A stretch of DNA of 64,000 nt from CAYNEO01 sp964396245 (GCA_964396245.1 CAYNEO010000011.1:1-64000), one strand, 5' to 3'. Positions 1-9,126 are shown, counted from the first letter of the stretch. Notes: generated by a model from the sequence alone, not told the origin. Numbers and translations are program-made.

Positions 1-89
1 AATAATCACCGACATCCTCCAGGGTCTCTCGGGCCGGAAGATGCCGGTGGTATAGATGTCGATTGTCGAATCAGGCGCCGCTCACTCGA

Positions 90-446
90 TCATGGACAGG
101 GCGCTGTCGGACGGCCTGTGTACACGGCGTCTATCAACCTCGTAATATCGTTCAACGTAATCTGGCCGTCCGGGCTCCCGTCGACATTCGCGTTTTCCGG
201 ACAGCAGAGTTCGCTCCCGGGGTAAATAAACACGCTGGAAATCAACTTCGAGACGTCGTTGAGAGTCAGGGCGCCATCGGGGCTACAGTCGACATTGCCG
301 GTGTAACCGCCCGTATACTGCCCGCAGCAGCCCTCCGACTCAATTCCCGCCGATTGATCGGCGCCGGCCGCCTTGGCCTTTCCTGGCGCGAGCAGGCAAC
401 CGACCAGAATACCCAGTACGAGGCATGCGACCTGCGAATGCTTCAT
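90..446 (-). CDS. Small secreted dockerin-like protein
   Basis: 118 residues. The first 26 form a Sec signal peptide (MKHSQVACLVLGILVGCLL, ending near AKA), so the product is exported. The mature part has two imperfect repeats of a dockerin type I-like calcium loop (D-x-S-P-D-G followed by a T-L-N-D helix), at about residues 52-75 and 87-110. Dockerin modules bind cohesins in cellulosomes, but in FCB-type genomes single dockerin-like modules are common on exported proteins without cohesins, so the partner is unknown. A conserved cysteine pair (CCGQ, LCCPE) precedes each repeat. The gene is monocistronic as far as seen. Family assignment is fairly sure; the role is not. Confidence 0.72.
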   Translation of the reverse strand: MKHSQVACLVLGILVGCLLAPGKAKAAGADQSAGIESEGCCGQYTGGYTGNVDCSPDGALTLNDVSKLISSVFIYPGSELCCPENANVDGSPDGQITLNDITRLIDAVYTGRPTAPCP

Positions 447-710
447 ACTATCCTCCTATCAAACGATGTGCTGGCTTGGCGGTTCCGTCTCTCATCCGAT
501 GGTTTTCGCAACCGGCTGTTGAGAGGCAGACCGCCCGTAACGGCGAAATGAGCCGGCGCTTTCAGAATATGTCCAGGGTTCGGCGCGCAAAAGATCCGAC
601 GTGTGATCGGTCGGTAGAAAGAGGGGGCTAAAACATCCCACAGGCGATTCCCCGATGAAACAGCGAGCACCTGCAACGACAGGATGCGCGGGTATGAAAT
701 ATACGACCCC

Positions 711-1079
711 TCAAGCTATCAAAACCGGCACATTGACGCCCGGCTCATATGTCGCAAGTCGATTAGCGATTAGCGCTGGGTAGTATGAATCTCCCGTTCG
801 CTTGCGGGATACCTGAGGAGTCTGTTCGATGTTAGCTATCCGTGAGGCGAGGTTATGTCTTCCCTCTGAGTTCTGTGTAACAATATAGCCTGGCCAGTCT
901 ATTTTAACCAGAAAAAAATACGGCCTGCACAGGGTCGTCCCGTCCGGCAAATTAGCCCCCAAACCGGAGGTGATTCTGAATCGGGCCGCCTTGATAGAGG
1001 CCATAGTATTGCGGGCGCAAGAGCAAAGACCTGATAGCCCCAAAATCAAAAAAATGAAGAAACGAAGCCATTTCGACAC
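711..1079 (-). CDS. Putative small lipoprotein, unknown function
   Basis: 122 residues from a GTG start. The N-terminus has a lysine, a hydrophobic stretch (FFIFLILGLSGL) and a lipobox-like SCA-R ending at Cys-21, as expected for a lipoprotein. The rest resembles no family I recognise and contains no clear motif. No good ribosome binding site precedes the GTG, so the start, and to a lesser degree the gene itself, is uncertain. The signal sequence is the main argument that it is real. Confidence 0.42.
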   Translation of the reverse strand: MSKWLRFFIFLILGLSGLCSCARNTMASIKAARFRITSGLGANLPDGTTLCRPYFFLVKIDWPGYIVTQNSEGRHNLASRIANIEQTPQVSRKRTGDSYYPALIANRLATYEPGVNVPVLIA

Positions 1080-1476
1080 AACTGTATATCAGACAATTGC
1101 TTGCGAGAGTACACGCGTAGTCTGTATGCGCGGTGGGGTGCGATTCACCCGGTCGGGGCTAAGTACTGGCATGCCGGGAAGCCCCCTATTTCGTGCGTAA
1201 TGTGCTACCTGTATTTTTGCAGAAAAAAACAGGACCAACCGGAACTTAATTTTCTTCCATCTCGTTTAACTTAGTAATTGACTTTGGCTGAACGAATGGC
1301 TATAGTGTGTTAACAATTGGTTTCCCTTATGTCTTTTTAAGAGGCTTTGCTCTCACTGTCAAATCCACCTAAAAGCATGAATCAGAGACCGTCGCGCAAT
1401 AGTGCGCAAGAAGCGTTTGTCCCTGCACGGCGCCACCCGGCAACGTTTACGGGGATGAACATGTTTGGAGTGTAGA
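1080..1476. other. Intergenic region holding the RRM gene promoter and leader
   Basis: About 400 bases without a convincing gene. It carries a strong sigma70-like promoter (1278-1306) and a leader of roughly 165 nt running to the RRM gene start at 1477. The leader contains a short hairpin, GCGCA-ATAG-TGCGC, at 1394-1407. The half next to the divergent lipoprotein gene shows nothing recognisable. Confidence 0.6.
1278..1306 (+). promoter_or_regulatory. Sigma70-type promoter for the RRM gene
   Basis: TTGACT at 1278-1283 and TATAGT at 1301-1306 are separated by exactly 17 bases. Both hexamers are one mismatch from consensus. The predicted start near 1313 gives an unusually long leader before the RRM protein. 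Confidence 0.65.
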
Positions 1477-1785
1477 ATGAATATCTACATCGGCAATCTG
1501 TCGTTCAACACGACGGAAGAAGAATTGCGTCAGGCTTTTGAAGAGTTTGGCGAGGTAACCAGCGTGAATATCATCACGGACAGAGACAGTGGAAGACCGA
1601 GAGGGTTTGCCTTTGTCGAGATGGCCAGCAAAGATGACGGCATGGCCGCAATCAGCGGTCTGAACGGCCGGGAATCCGATGGCCGCGAGTGGAATGTCAA
1701 CGAGGCGCGTCCTCGTGAGCCCCGCTCCGGTGGTGGCGGCGGTCGCGGTGGAAACCGTGGCGGCGGTCGCAACCGCGGCTGGTAA
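1477..1785 (+). CDS. RRM-domain RNA-binding protein
   Basis: 102 residues. A single RNA recognition motif fills residues 1-80: RNP2 is IYIGNL near the N-terminus and RNP1 is RGFAFVEM around residue 45, both with the aromatic residues that stack on RNA. The tail is Gly/Arg-rich (GGGGGRGGNRGGGRNRGW), as in cyanobacterial and other bacterial cold-responsive RNA-binding proteins. ATG 1477 was chosen because GGAG lies six bases upstream; an in-frame TTG at 1465 lacks a site. It is transcribed alone, from a promoter at 1278-1306, and ends at a strong terminator. Likely an RNA chaperone acting in the cytoplasm. The family is near certain; cold induction is inference from the long leader. Confidence 0.93.
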   Translation: MNIYIGNLSFNTTEEELRQAFEEFGEVTSVNIITDRDSGRPRGFAFVEMASKDDGMAAISGLNGRESDGREWNVNEARPREPRSGGGGGRGGNRGGGRNRGW

Positions 1786-1833
1786 ATATCGACTGTTCCA
1801 CTGCTGACAGTTTCAGCAGTTACCATATTTGAA

Positions 1834-1863
1834 AAACGGACCGGGATATATCCCGGTCCGTTT
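1834..1863. terminator. Bidirectional intrinsic terminator
   Basis: A perfect 13-bp stem (AAACGGACCGGGA, 1834-1846, with its complement at 1851-1863) closes a TATA loop, with A and T runs on the two flanks. It lies between the convergent RRM gene and the reductase gene, so it can serve both. A weaker 8-bp hairpin (1800-1820) sits just before it. Confidence 0.85.
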
Positions 1864-1915
1864 GCAAATTGCTTCTGAGGATCCAGGTTCCTCGTGATAT
1901 GCAGGGAACGGCTCG

Positions 1916-2890
1916 CTATTGGATCGAGGCTACAGTCTCGGCAATAGTCTCGCGAATCGGCCGGTAGGAAACCCCCAGTTCGCGCTCCGCTTTAGTGCCG
2001 TCGGCGGCCGCACCGGCCTGCATTACCTGCATCAACCCCACCGACATGTCCCAGAGAGGCGGTCTTTTGGTAAGACCGGCGAGCATTGTCAACAGCCGGG
2101 CATTTGCCATGACCATAAAATCGGGCATGGCCAGCCTGGGCAGCGGCACTCCGGAGATCTCGCTGACCATACGGTTGAGCTCACCAAATGTATACCGGTG
2201 ATTTCCCGCAATATACTTCTCGCCGACATTGTCCGGCTTTTCGGCGGCCCGTATGATGATCTCGGCAACATCGCCAACATCCACAAACGTAAACGTGCTG
2301 TCTTCAAACACCCGCGCCGGCATGCCGCCCGTGACCAGCCGCCGAATATACTGGCCACTCGCCTTGGGATCACCCGGACCGAGCACCGAAACCGGATAAA
2401 CCATCACCACCGGCAAGCCGCTCGTCTTGAACAGCTCCCAGGTGATGACATCGCCTTCATACTTGGTCTGGAAATATTGTGAAAAGCGCTCCGGTCCCGG
2501 AAGGGTATCCTCGGTAAACGGCGAGCGTGACGGTTTTCCCCAGATACCGCAGGTGCTGATATGCACGACCTTGCCGATTCCCAACTCGAGGGCGCACTCC
2601 ATCACCAGCCGGGTCCCCTCGACATTCACCTTCTGGAAGACGCTCTTGTCCGGTTCCCAGAAGGAGTACACGTTGGCGAGATTGACCACGAGGTCGACTC
2701 CCTGCATGCCCTCTATGAGAGACTTTCGGTGGGTGACATCGCCGATGATTTTCTCCGCGCCGATATCATCGATCACCTGCGCCGGGCTGGATTTGCGCGC
2801 GAGGCATCGCAGTTCGTAACCTCGGCCGGCCATTTCCCTGATAAGTCGGCTGCCGATGAAGCCGGTGCCGCCGGTAATGAATGCCCGCAT
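1916..2890 (-). CDS. NAD(P)-dependent epimerase/dehydratase (extended SDR)
   Basis: 324 residues. The N-terminal Rossmann motif is TGGTGFIG (residues 6-13), the extended-SDR form that binds NAD(P). The catalytic YxxxK is in QYFQTKYEG (about residue 137), with the preceding HISTCGIWG strand bearing the catalytic Ser/Thr. The sequence resembles dihydroflavonol-4-reductase-like and sugar-epimerase-like SDRs, but the substrate cannot be read. ATG 2890 was chosen because GGAGG precedes it by five bases; the upstream GTG at 2902 would overlap that site. It is a single-gene unit ending at the shared terminator near 1850. Cytosolic. Confidence 0.9.
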   Translation of the reverse strand: MRAFITGGTGFIGSRLIREMAGRGYELRCLARKSSPAQVIDDIGAEKIIGDVTHRKSLIEGMQGVDLVVNLANVYSFWEPDKSVFQKVNVEGTRLVMECALELGIGKVVHISTCGIWGKPSRSPFTEDTLPGPERFSQYFQTKYEGDVITWELFKTSGLPVVMVYPVSVLGPGDPKASGQYIRRLVTGGMPARVFEDSTFTFVDVGDVAEIIIRAAEKPDNVGEKYIAGNHRYTFGELNRMVSEISGVPLPRLAMPDFMVMANARLLTMLAGLTKRPPLWDMSVGLMQVMQAGAAADGTKAERELGVSYRPIRETIAETVASIQ

Positions 2891-3113
2891 AGAACCCTCC
2901 ACAACTTTGTTTGCCTGCCGAGTCAGACCACGTGAGTCGGACAGGCCATGGATATGAAATGTAGCCGATACTCCACGTTACGTGGTCGACCGTGATTATG
3001 CAAGCACTCTTATGAGTGCGGCGGAACCATCTTTGACTTTCCCGGTTTTCTGTTTGCGCAACAAGGCGGTATCAGGTTTCGTATACGCAGGACATCCAGA
3101 GGACACTCGTTCC

Positions 3114-3581
3114 ATGCAAGACGCATCCACCGCACACAGGACCGGGCCGTTGCCGCCGACCTGGCTTTTCATTCTGCTGATACTGGCGGCCGTTTTGCGC
3201 CTGGTGCTGCCGGGGTATGTCTTCCTTCACTGGCCGGTCATTCTCGTGGGGCTACCTCCGCTGTTTTTCGGCGCCTGGATAACGGTATGGACCGACAATA
3301 TATTCAAGCGATACGGCACAACGGTGAAGCCGCATCTCGATCCCGGCAAGTTGATAATCTCCGGCCCGTTTCGCATCAGCCGGCACCCGATGTATCTCGG
3401 CATGGCCCTGATCCTTCTGGGCGAGGCAGTATTGCTGGGTGCCGTCACGCCGTTTGCGGCCCCGGTCGCCTTCGCCGCCATCATGCAGGCGAAGTTCATC
3501 CCGATGGAAGAGCGGTCGATGGAACGAGTTTTCGGCGATCAGTACGCTGCCTATCGCCGGCGTGTCCGGCAGTGGCTGTAG
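3114..3581 (+). CDS. Isoprenylcysteine carboxylmethyltransferase-family membrane protein
   Basis: 155 residues with about four hydrophobic segments. The C-terminal half carries the family signature: SRHPMYLGM (around residue 80) followed by an E-E-R-S and Y-x-x-Y-R-x-x-V-x-x-W tail, which in ICMT/PEMT-like enzymes forms the S-adenosylmethionine site at the membrane face. In bacteria these proteins methylate unknown small or lipid substrates. ATG 3114 is preferred because AGAGGA lies upstream and the hydrophobic segments start soon after; a longer reading from 2982 adds 44 unconvincing residues. It stands alone between unrelated genes. Confidence 0.85.
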   Translation: MQDASTAHRTGPLPPTWLFILLILAAVLRLVLPGYVFLHWPVILVGLPPLFFGAWITVWTDNIFKRYGTTVKPHLDPGKLIISGPFRISRHPMYLGMALILLGEAVLLGAVTPFAAPVAFAAIMQAKFIPMEERSMERVFGDQYAAYRRRVRQWL

Positions 3582-3744
3582 ACGCATTGGCCTGCTGTCG
3601 TTTACCCCGCCGCCCCCGTATCCTTACCGAATTGCCAGCCGAAAGAAACAACTCGCCGAGTTTTTCGTCTTAATATGGAGACCGGAGCAGTTGTGACCGC
3701 CGGAAGGCTGGAGCGGCTCTCTGTCGGCCATTCAGGAGTATAAC

Positions 3745-4773
3745 ATGCTAAACAGCAAAATCTTAGTCGCACTTGTATTCGCGGTTGCGTGGGTACCCGG
3801 ACTATACCATCCTGACGGGAGAGTGGAGATGATGACAGTATCAGGGAGCAGCGCACCGACATACGTTTTTGCCACATATGCCGAGACACGTGAGCAACTT
3901 AGAGGCGCGCGTAATCTTGCCGAAAGTGTACGGGATTTCTCCGGGCAATACAGCCAGTCGGCGATACGAGTCTACGTTCCGGATGATATCGACATTCCGA
4001 TGGACGAAATCCGGGAGATGTTCGCGCCGGTAGACGCCGATATTCGGGTCAGTCACACTCCTGAAACCGCCCGGTGGTTTTATTTTGCCGGCAAAACATA
4101 CGCCGCCGGATTGGCCGAGAAAGAAGCAGAGGGGACCGCGGCGATACTTGTCTGGATGGACGACGACACGATTATCCTGAAGGAACCGTCGCTGTTCAGG
4201 CTCGATCCGAAGGTGAGTTTTTCCTATCGGCCGGTGATGCACAACCGATCCGGATCGCTTTTTGGGAAGCCTCCCGATGCTTTCTGGAGCCGGATATACG
4301 ATGTCCTGGGTGTCGGAGATGAGAAGCTGTTCCCGATGGTCACGCCGGCCGACAGACAGAAGGTCCGCGCCTATTTCAATGCCGGATTGCTGGTTGTACG
4401 CCCTGAGAAGGGAGTGCTCAGGAAATGGGGTCAGGACTTCACCCGGCTCGTCGAGGACACGGTACTGGTCAATATGTGCCGCGAAAACGTCGACAAGCGC
4501 ATATTCCTTCACCAGACGGCTCTCGTGGGGGCGGTACTGAATACGCTTGCACGCGACGAGCTCGTGGAACTGCCCGCATCGTATAACTATCCCCTGTTTT
4601 TTGAGCAGATGTTCGAGGCGTCGTCTGAGTTCGGGACCATAGACGGGATCACCACTCTGCGATACGACGTGTATTTCCGCAACCCGGATCCCCGGTGGAG
4701 CGAGAAACTGAAAGGTCCGGCGGAGAAAATCGCCTGGTTGAAAGCGCGGCTGGGGAAGAAAGCAGATAAGTGA
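3745..4773 (+). CDS. Exported GT8-like glycosyltransferase-fold protein
   Basis: 342 residues, ATG preceded by AGGAG. Residues 1-22 are a signal peptide or signal anchor. The body looks like a nucleotide-diphospho-sugar transferase of the GT8/GT-A kind: VWMDDDTII (around residue 135) gives the metal-binding DxD, and YFNAGLLVVRP (around residue 212) matches the FNSGVLV motif of that fold. A late HQTALVGAVL segment fits the acceptor region. GT8 enzymes are normally cytosolic or ER-lumenal because they need UDP-sugars, so a signal sequence on a bacterial member is odd. It may be membrane-tethered with a cytosolic face, or the fold may be reused. The stop is two bases from the stop of the convergent MFS gene. 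Confidence 0.62.
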   Translation: MLNSKILVALVFAVAWVPGLYHPDGRVEMMTVSGSSAPTYVFATYAETREQLRGARNLAESVRDFSGQYSQSAIRVYVPDDIDIPMDEIREMFAPVDADIRVSHTPETARWFYFAGKTYAAGLAEKEAEGTAAILVWMDDDTIILKEPSLFRLDPKVSFSYRPVMHNRSGSLFGKPPDAFWSRIYDVLGVGDEKLFPMVTPADRQKVRAYFNAGLLVVRPEKGVLRKWGQDFTRLVEDTVLVNMCRENVDKRIFLHQTALVGAVLNTLARDELVELPASYNYPLFFEQMFEASSEFGTIDGITTLRYDVYFRNPDPRWSEKLKGPAEKIAWLKARLGKKADK

Positions 4774-4775
4774 CG

Positions 4776-6128
4776 TTATTTGGGATAGCTGGGGGGTGAC
4801 GAAGACTCGCTGGCGCTCTGAATCCCGACGGCAATTTCAGGGAGAATTCCCATCGTAACATAGATTGGCCTTACCAGGGCCCTCAAGGCAGGTAATCTTC
4901 GCGCAAAGACAGCCGCCCCGAGCACGCAAGCCATGCCGCCTGCAAAAACTGTCCACGGAGCACCGATCCTGCTTGCCAGGTATCCCGCGAGCAAACTGCC
5001 GAGCGGAGTCATCCCGACAAATGCCATAGTGTAAAGGCTCATAACTCTTCCCCGCTTGTCATCCTCGACTATTGTCTGCAGCAGGGTATTGCTTGACGCC
5101 ATCTGTACCATCTGGCCGAAACCGGTGAAGAGCATAAGGATGAGTGAAAGCGACAGGACCTGTGAAAACGAGAAGGCGGCCAGCCCGAGTCCAAAAATGG
5201 CGGCGGCGATAGGAATCCATTTCCCGAGCCCCAGCAGAGTTTTCCTCGCGGCCAGGTACAGTGCCCCCACCAGTGCTCCAACGCCGGCGGCGCCCATCAG
5301 GAAACCGAGCGCGCTGGGGCCGCCGTTGAGGACATCTTTGGCGAAAATCGGCATGAGCACGCTGTAAGGCATCCCCATAATACTTATCACGGCCAGCATC
5401 AATAGAATAGTCCGAATCGGTTCGAATTTGGCGGCGTAACGTATCCCCTCACTGAATTCCTGCCAGACTCTCGACTCACGTTTCCTGGCAGGTCTCGGCG
5501 CGAGTTTCATCAGCAGCAGGGAGACGATGACGGCCAGGTAGCTGAGCCCGTTAATGAGGAAGCAGATTCCTTCTCCCACCGCTCCGATCAGGATACCCGC
5601 TGCGGAGGGGCCGAGTAAACGGGCGCCATTGACCATGGATGAATTCAATGCAATGGCGTTTCCGAGATCCTGTTTCTCGCCGATCATCTCTATCATGAAC
5701 GACTGCCTGGTAGGCATGTCGAGAGAGTTGATCATGCCCAGGACGACGCTGAGGACAATGATATGCCAGACCTGGATCAGGTCGGTTAGGACGAGAAATG
5801 ACAGCACGAAAGCCTGAATCATTGCCAGGGTCTGAGTCAGGATGAGTAACCGGTGACGATTCCAGCGATCCGCAAGAACGCCGGCAATTGGCGCCAGGAC
5901 CAGAACCGGAATCTGACTGGAGAAGCTCACCAGGCCCAACAAGAATGCCGAATGAGTAAGGTCGTAAACCAGCCAGCTCAGGGCGATACGCTGCATCCAG
6001 GTACCGGTGAGCGAGATACTCTGGCCGCCAAAGAACAGGCGAAAGTTCCGGTGACGCAGAGCCCGTATAATCGATTTCAGTCTTGGGGCCGCCTTGCGTT
6101 CTTCGGTATTAGTTTTCATACTATCCAT
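4776..6128 (-). CDS. MFS efflux transporter (MFS_3/EntS type)
   Basis: About 450 residues with 12 hydrophobic segments. After TM1 (SLTGTWMQRIALSWLVYDLT) the loop motif GVLADRWNRHR, between TM2 and TM3, is the major-facilitator signature. The pattern S-L-D-M-P-T-R-Q-S-F further on is typical of the MFS_3 group that includes the enterobactin exporter EntS and macrolide exporters. The substrate is unknown. An open frame continues upstream to 6497 but overlaps the divergent TauE gene and is not membrane-like, so ATG 6128 (or 6119) is taken as start. Neither has a strong ribosome binding site. It is transcribed divergently from the TauE gene. Confidence 0.9.
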   Translation of the reverse strand: MDSMKTNTEERKAAPRLKSIIRALRHRNFRLFFGGQSISLTGTWMQRIALSWLVYDLTHSAFLLGLVSFSSQIPVLVLAPIAGVLADRWNRHRLLILTQTLAMIQAFVLSFLVLTDLIQVWHIIVLSVVLGMINSLDMPTRQSFMIEMIGEKQDLGNAIALNSSMVNGARLLGPSAAGILIGAVGEGICFLINGLSYLAVIVSLLLMKLAPRPARKRESRVWQEFSEGIRYAAKFEPIRTILLMLAVISIMGMPYSVLMPIFAKDVLNGGPSALGFLMGAAGVGALVGALYLAARKTLLGLGKWIPIAAAIFGLGLAAFSFSQVLSLSLILMLFTGFGQMVQMASSNTLLQTIVEDDKRGRVMSLYTMAFVGMTPLGSLLAGYLASRIGAPWTVFAGGMACVLGAAVFARRLPALRALVRPIYVTMGILPEIAVGIQSASESSSPPSYPK

Positions 6129-6366
6129 CTCGCAGGACACGACGAAGTCCCGGCTGTCCTTGAGCCGCTGAAAGGTCTGTGTTTCTACCGCTAATGTCAA
6201 TGCCGGTTCGCGGCTCTGACTTTCGGCAGAGACCAAAACTGAAACGGCCGGCGAACTATTCCGCGCTCCGGGTGTTTTCCATGCAAAGCCGTTACTATTA
6301 CACCGATTGAACCGCGCACAAATCTTCCGGAAATAATCCCCGTCGTCCGTGCCGACTGAAGCAAAG

Positions 6367-7203
6367 ATGGACATTTTAGCTCTCACCTTGTTACTCCTGC
6401 TGGTTGCCCTGGGCGCCGGTTTCCTGGGTTCGATGACCGGGCTCGGCGGCGGGGTGGTTATCATACCGGCCCTCACGCTTCTGTTCGGAATCGACATTCA
6501 CTACGCAATGGGAGCGTCGCTGGTCTCAGTTATCGCAACGTCGTCGGGGGCCGCGGCAGCGTACGTGAAAGAAGGGTTCACGAATATCAGGATAGGCATG
6601 TTCCTGGAAAGCGCCACGACTATCGGGGCCGTGGTCGGAGCCAGTCTGACCGCGTATCTTCCGGCAACGATTATTGCCGTGGTTTTCGGCGGCGTGCTGA
6701 TTTTCTCCGCCATCGAATCGCATCGCGCCCGGAAAAAGAACGGCCCACCACAGAAGTCCGATCGGATTTCAGAATGGCTCAGGATGCCCTCGAGTTACCC
6801 GGCAAAAGACGGACCGCAGGAGTACGCTGTGCGACACGTGCCGGGCGGCTGGGGAATGATGTTTGTCGCCGGTTCGCTGTCCGGTCTGTTGGGTATCGGA
6901 TCCGGTGCGTTCAAGGTCCTGGCCATGGACCGGATTATGCGGATTCCGTTCAAGGTCTCCACGACGACCAGTAATTTCATGATCGGGGTCACGGCTGCGG
7001 CCAGCGCCGGGGTGTACCTTCATCACGGGTATATCGATCCCGGACTGGTGATGCCGGTCATGCTTGGCGTACTTGTCGGATCGTTGATAGGGGCAAGAAC
7101 GCTCATCGGATCGGCCACCAAAGTACTTCGCATCATATTCACCGTTGTCATACTCGGTCTGGCGATCGAGATGATTTATGGCGGCCTGACGGGGAAATTC
7201 TGA
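6367..7203 (+). CDS. TauE/SafE-family anion exporter
   Basis: 278 residues with eight hydrophobic segments. Two internal repeats show the family signature: SMTGLGGGVVIIPAL near the N-terminus and GLLGIGSGAFKVLAM in the second half. TauE/SafE permeases export sulfite, sulfoacetate and related organic acids through the inner membrane. The ATG at 6367 directly precedes the first helix; a GTG at 6349 is the alternative. The stop is followed at once by the DUF1634 gene, a common partner of this family, so the two are probably co-transcribed and act together. The substrate cannot be read from sequence. Confidence 0.9.
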   Translation: MDILALTLLLLLVALGAGFLGSMTGLGGGVVIIPALTLLFGIDIHYAMGASLVSVIATSSGAAAAYVKEGFTNIRIGMFLESATTIGAVVGASLTAYLPATIIAVVFGGVLIFSAIESHRARKKNGPPQKSDRISEWLRMPSSYPAKDGPQEYAVRHVPGGWGMMFVAGSLSGLLGIGSGAFKVLAMDRIMRIPFKVSTTTSNFMIGVTAAASAGVYLHHGYIDPGLVMPVMLGVLVGSLIGARTLIGSATKVLRIIFTVVILGLAIEMIYGGLTGKF

Positions 7204-7204
7204 T

Positions 7205-7594
7205 ATGAATGAGGCGAAGCGAAACCAGGACGAGCGGGGATTCGAACAGCTCATGGGGAATCTGCTGAGGTGGGGGGTAACGGTAGCGGGTGTGATAGTC
7301 TCTCTCGGTGGGATCATTTACCTGTTCAAGCACGGGGTGAGTGCTCCCAACTACGGCACTTTTCACGGCGTGCCGGATCAACTGCGAACGGTGGCAGGGA
7401 TTGTCACCGATGTCATCAACTTCCACGGCCGAACCATAATCCAGTTCGGTCTCCTGGTGCTGATTCTCACGCCGGTAATGAGGGTGCTGTTTTCAATTTT
7501 CGGATTCATACGCGAGCGCGACTGGGTGTATATCTTGGTGACGACATTCGTGCTGGCGGTACTCGTATTCGGCCTGGTCGGGGGACATTTGTGA
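7205..7594 (+). CDS. DUF1634-family membrane protein
   Basis: 129 residues with three hydrophobic helices (about 22-42, 77-97 and 106-125), a short cytosolic start and a conserved loop YGTFHGVPDQLRT between the first two. DUF1634 proteins are typically encoded next to TauE/SafE permeases and are thought to be accessory subunits; no activity is known. The ATG begins two bases after the TauE stop, which suggests translational coupling. Confidence 0.85.
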   Translation: MNEAKRNQDERGFEQLMGNLLRWGVTVAGVIVSLGGIIYLFKHGVSAPNYGTFHGVPDQLRTVAGIVTDVINFHGRTIIQFGLLVLILTPVMRVLFSIFGFIRERDWVYILVTTFVLAVLVFGLVGGHL

Positions 7595-7772
7595 TTTCCA
7601 CCGGCTCTTAAATGATTGCTGATGTTTTGGGGGACCCGCTTCCGGTATTGACGAAAGCGCTTCTTCGGTATTATTTTAGTTTCCGTAAAACTTCGACTCC
7701 ACTTGTGACACGATGACTCCCGTTGTTTTCAGGGTTATCGAATGTTGGGGGCCGTGATTCGAAAGGCGTGGT

Positions 7773-9125
7773 GTGTCAGGGAAAATTGGAATCTGTGTAC
7801 GTTTCCTACCGCTGTTCTTCGTGATATTGGCCGGACGGGCATCCGGCAGGGGGCTCGCGACAATTGACAGCGTGGCGGAGGCGTATGTCAAACTCGCATT
7901 GGACTTCGGCCGCTACGAGACGGATTATGTGGATTCCTATTACGGTCCGCGAGAATGGCTGCCCGTGAATGCCGCCGATTCGGCTTATCCCTATCTCCCC
8001 CTGCATCAAGCCACCACAGCCTTGCAGGACAAATTGGCGTCGATTGACACTATCGGGTTGGCCCCTTCACAACGGATTCGGCTGTACTGCCTGGAGAAGC
8101 TTATTACGTCGCTGGCTGCTCTCATCGAGATTCGTGATGGCAAAGGGATGACATTTGACAAAGAGTCGGAAGCCCTGTACGATGCCGTGGCGCCGTCGCA
8201 CGACACCACGTATTTCGACAGCCTGCTACAGCGGCTCGACCAACTTTTGCCGGGAACGGGTGACATTCCGACCAGGCTCATCGCATTCCAGAAGCTGTTT
8301 GTCGTCCCCACCGACAGACTGGATACACTGGTTCGAGTGTCGATTGAGGCCTGTCGAACGCGAACACGTGATCATATCAGGCTTCCGGAAGGTGAGGATT
8401 TCGTTGTCGAATATGTCGCCAACGCACCGTGGGGCGCCTATAACTGGTACGAGGGCAACTCGATAAGCACGATTCAGATAGACACGACGGATGAAATTCG
8501 AATCGTTGGCATAATCGGCATTGCGGCTCATGAGGGCTACCCGGGCCATCATGTCTATTGTACTTTGGCGGAAAACTGCCTCTACCGGGACAGCGGTTGG
8601 GTCGAGTACTGCATCCTTCCGCTCCAGTGCCCGGCATCATTGATCGCGGAGGGATTAGGCAACTACGCGGTCAGGCTGGTCTTTCCCAGGACCGAGCAGG
8701 CGTCTTTTATGAAGACGGTCCTCTTTCCGCCGGCCGGATTGGATACGACGCTGGTCGATCTCCTCCTGGAAATAACCGACCTCAGAAAAGACCTGAACTG
8801 CGCTTCCGCGGAGGCCGCACGCGCTTACCTCGACGGCAAACGATCGAAAGAAGAAACCGTCTCCTTTCTCATGCGGTATCTGGGCGAAACCCGGGATGAG
8901 GCTTACAAGTCGATTGGCTTTTTTCAGCGGTATCGCAGCTATATTGTCAATTACAGCCTGGGCGAGGAGCTGGTGAAAAGATACGTAGAGTACGGCGAAA
9001 GCAGCGAGAACCTCGAACGGCGCTGGGAGCGATTTACGAGGCTCATGTTGAGCCCGATGACGGCGTCCCGAATGGTAGAGTCATCTTTGGCAGAAAACAA
9101 CGGAGTTAGCACCGGAGGCTTATAG
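7773..9125 (+). CDS. DUF885-family secreted metallopeptidase-like protein
   Basis: 450 residues. A GTG start is followed by a hydrophobic signal segment. The core motif AAHEGYPGHH (residues 251-260) matches the HExxPGHH metal-binding signature of DUF885 proteins, which are related to zinc carboxypeptidase-like enzymes. A later conserved acidic helix (LIAEGLGNY) supplies the likely third ligand. The stop is one base from the ATG of a POT peptide transporter, so the pair may hydrolyse peptides in the envelope and import the products. That link is inference from adjacency. The family match is good; a catalytic role has not been shown for most members. Confidence 0.8.
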   Translation: MSGKIGICVRFLPLFFVILAGRASGRGLATIDSVAEAYVKLALDFGRYETDYVDSYYGPREWLPVNAADSAYPYLPLHQATTALQDKLASIDTIGLAPSQRIRLYCLEKLITSLAALIEIRDGKGMTFDKESEALYDAVAPSHDTTYFDSLLQRLDQLLPGTGDIPTRLIAFQKLFVVPTDRLDTLVRVSIEACRTRTRDHIRLPEGEDFVVEYVANAPWGAYNWYEGNSISTIQIDTTDEIRIVGIIGIAAHEGYPGHHVYCTLAENCLYRDSGWVEYCILPLQCPASLIAEGLGNYAVRLVFPRTEQASFMKTVLFPPAGLDTTLVDLLLEITDLRKDLNCASAEAARAYLDGKRSKEETVSFLMRYLGETRDEAYKSIGFFQRYRSYIVNYSLGEELVKRYVEYGESSENLERRWERFTRLMLSPMTASRMVESSLAENNGVSTGGL

Positions 9126-9126
9126 G

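Noticed and set aside
2..55. Possible 3-prime end of a plus-strand gene at the left edge
   Set aside because: Only 17 codons are visible before a TAG, too little to support a gene.
6129..6497. N-terminal extension of the MFS transporter
   Set aside because: The extra 123 residues overlap the divergent TauE gene and its start, are low in hydrophobicity and match no part of the MFS fold.
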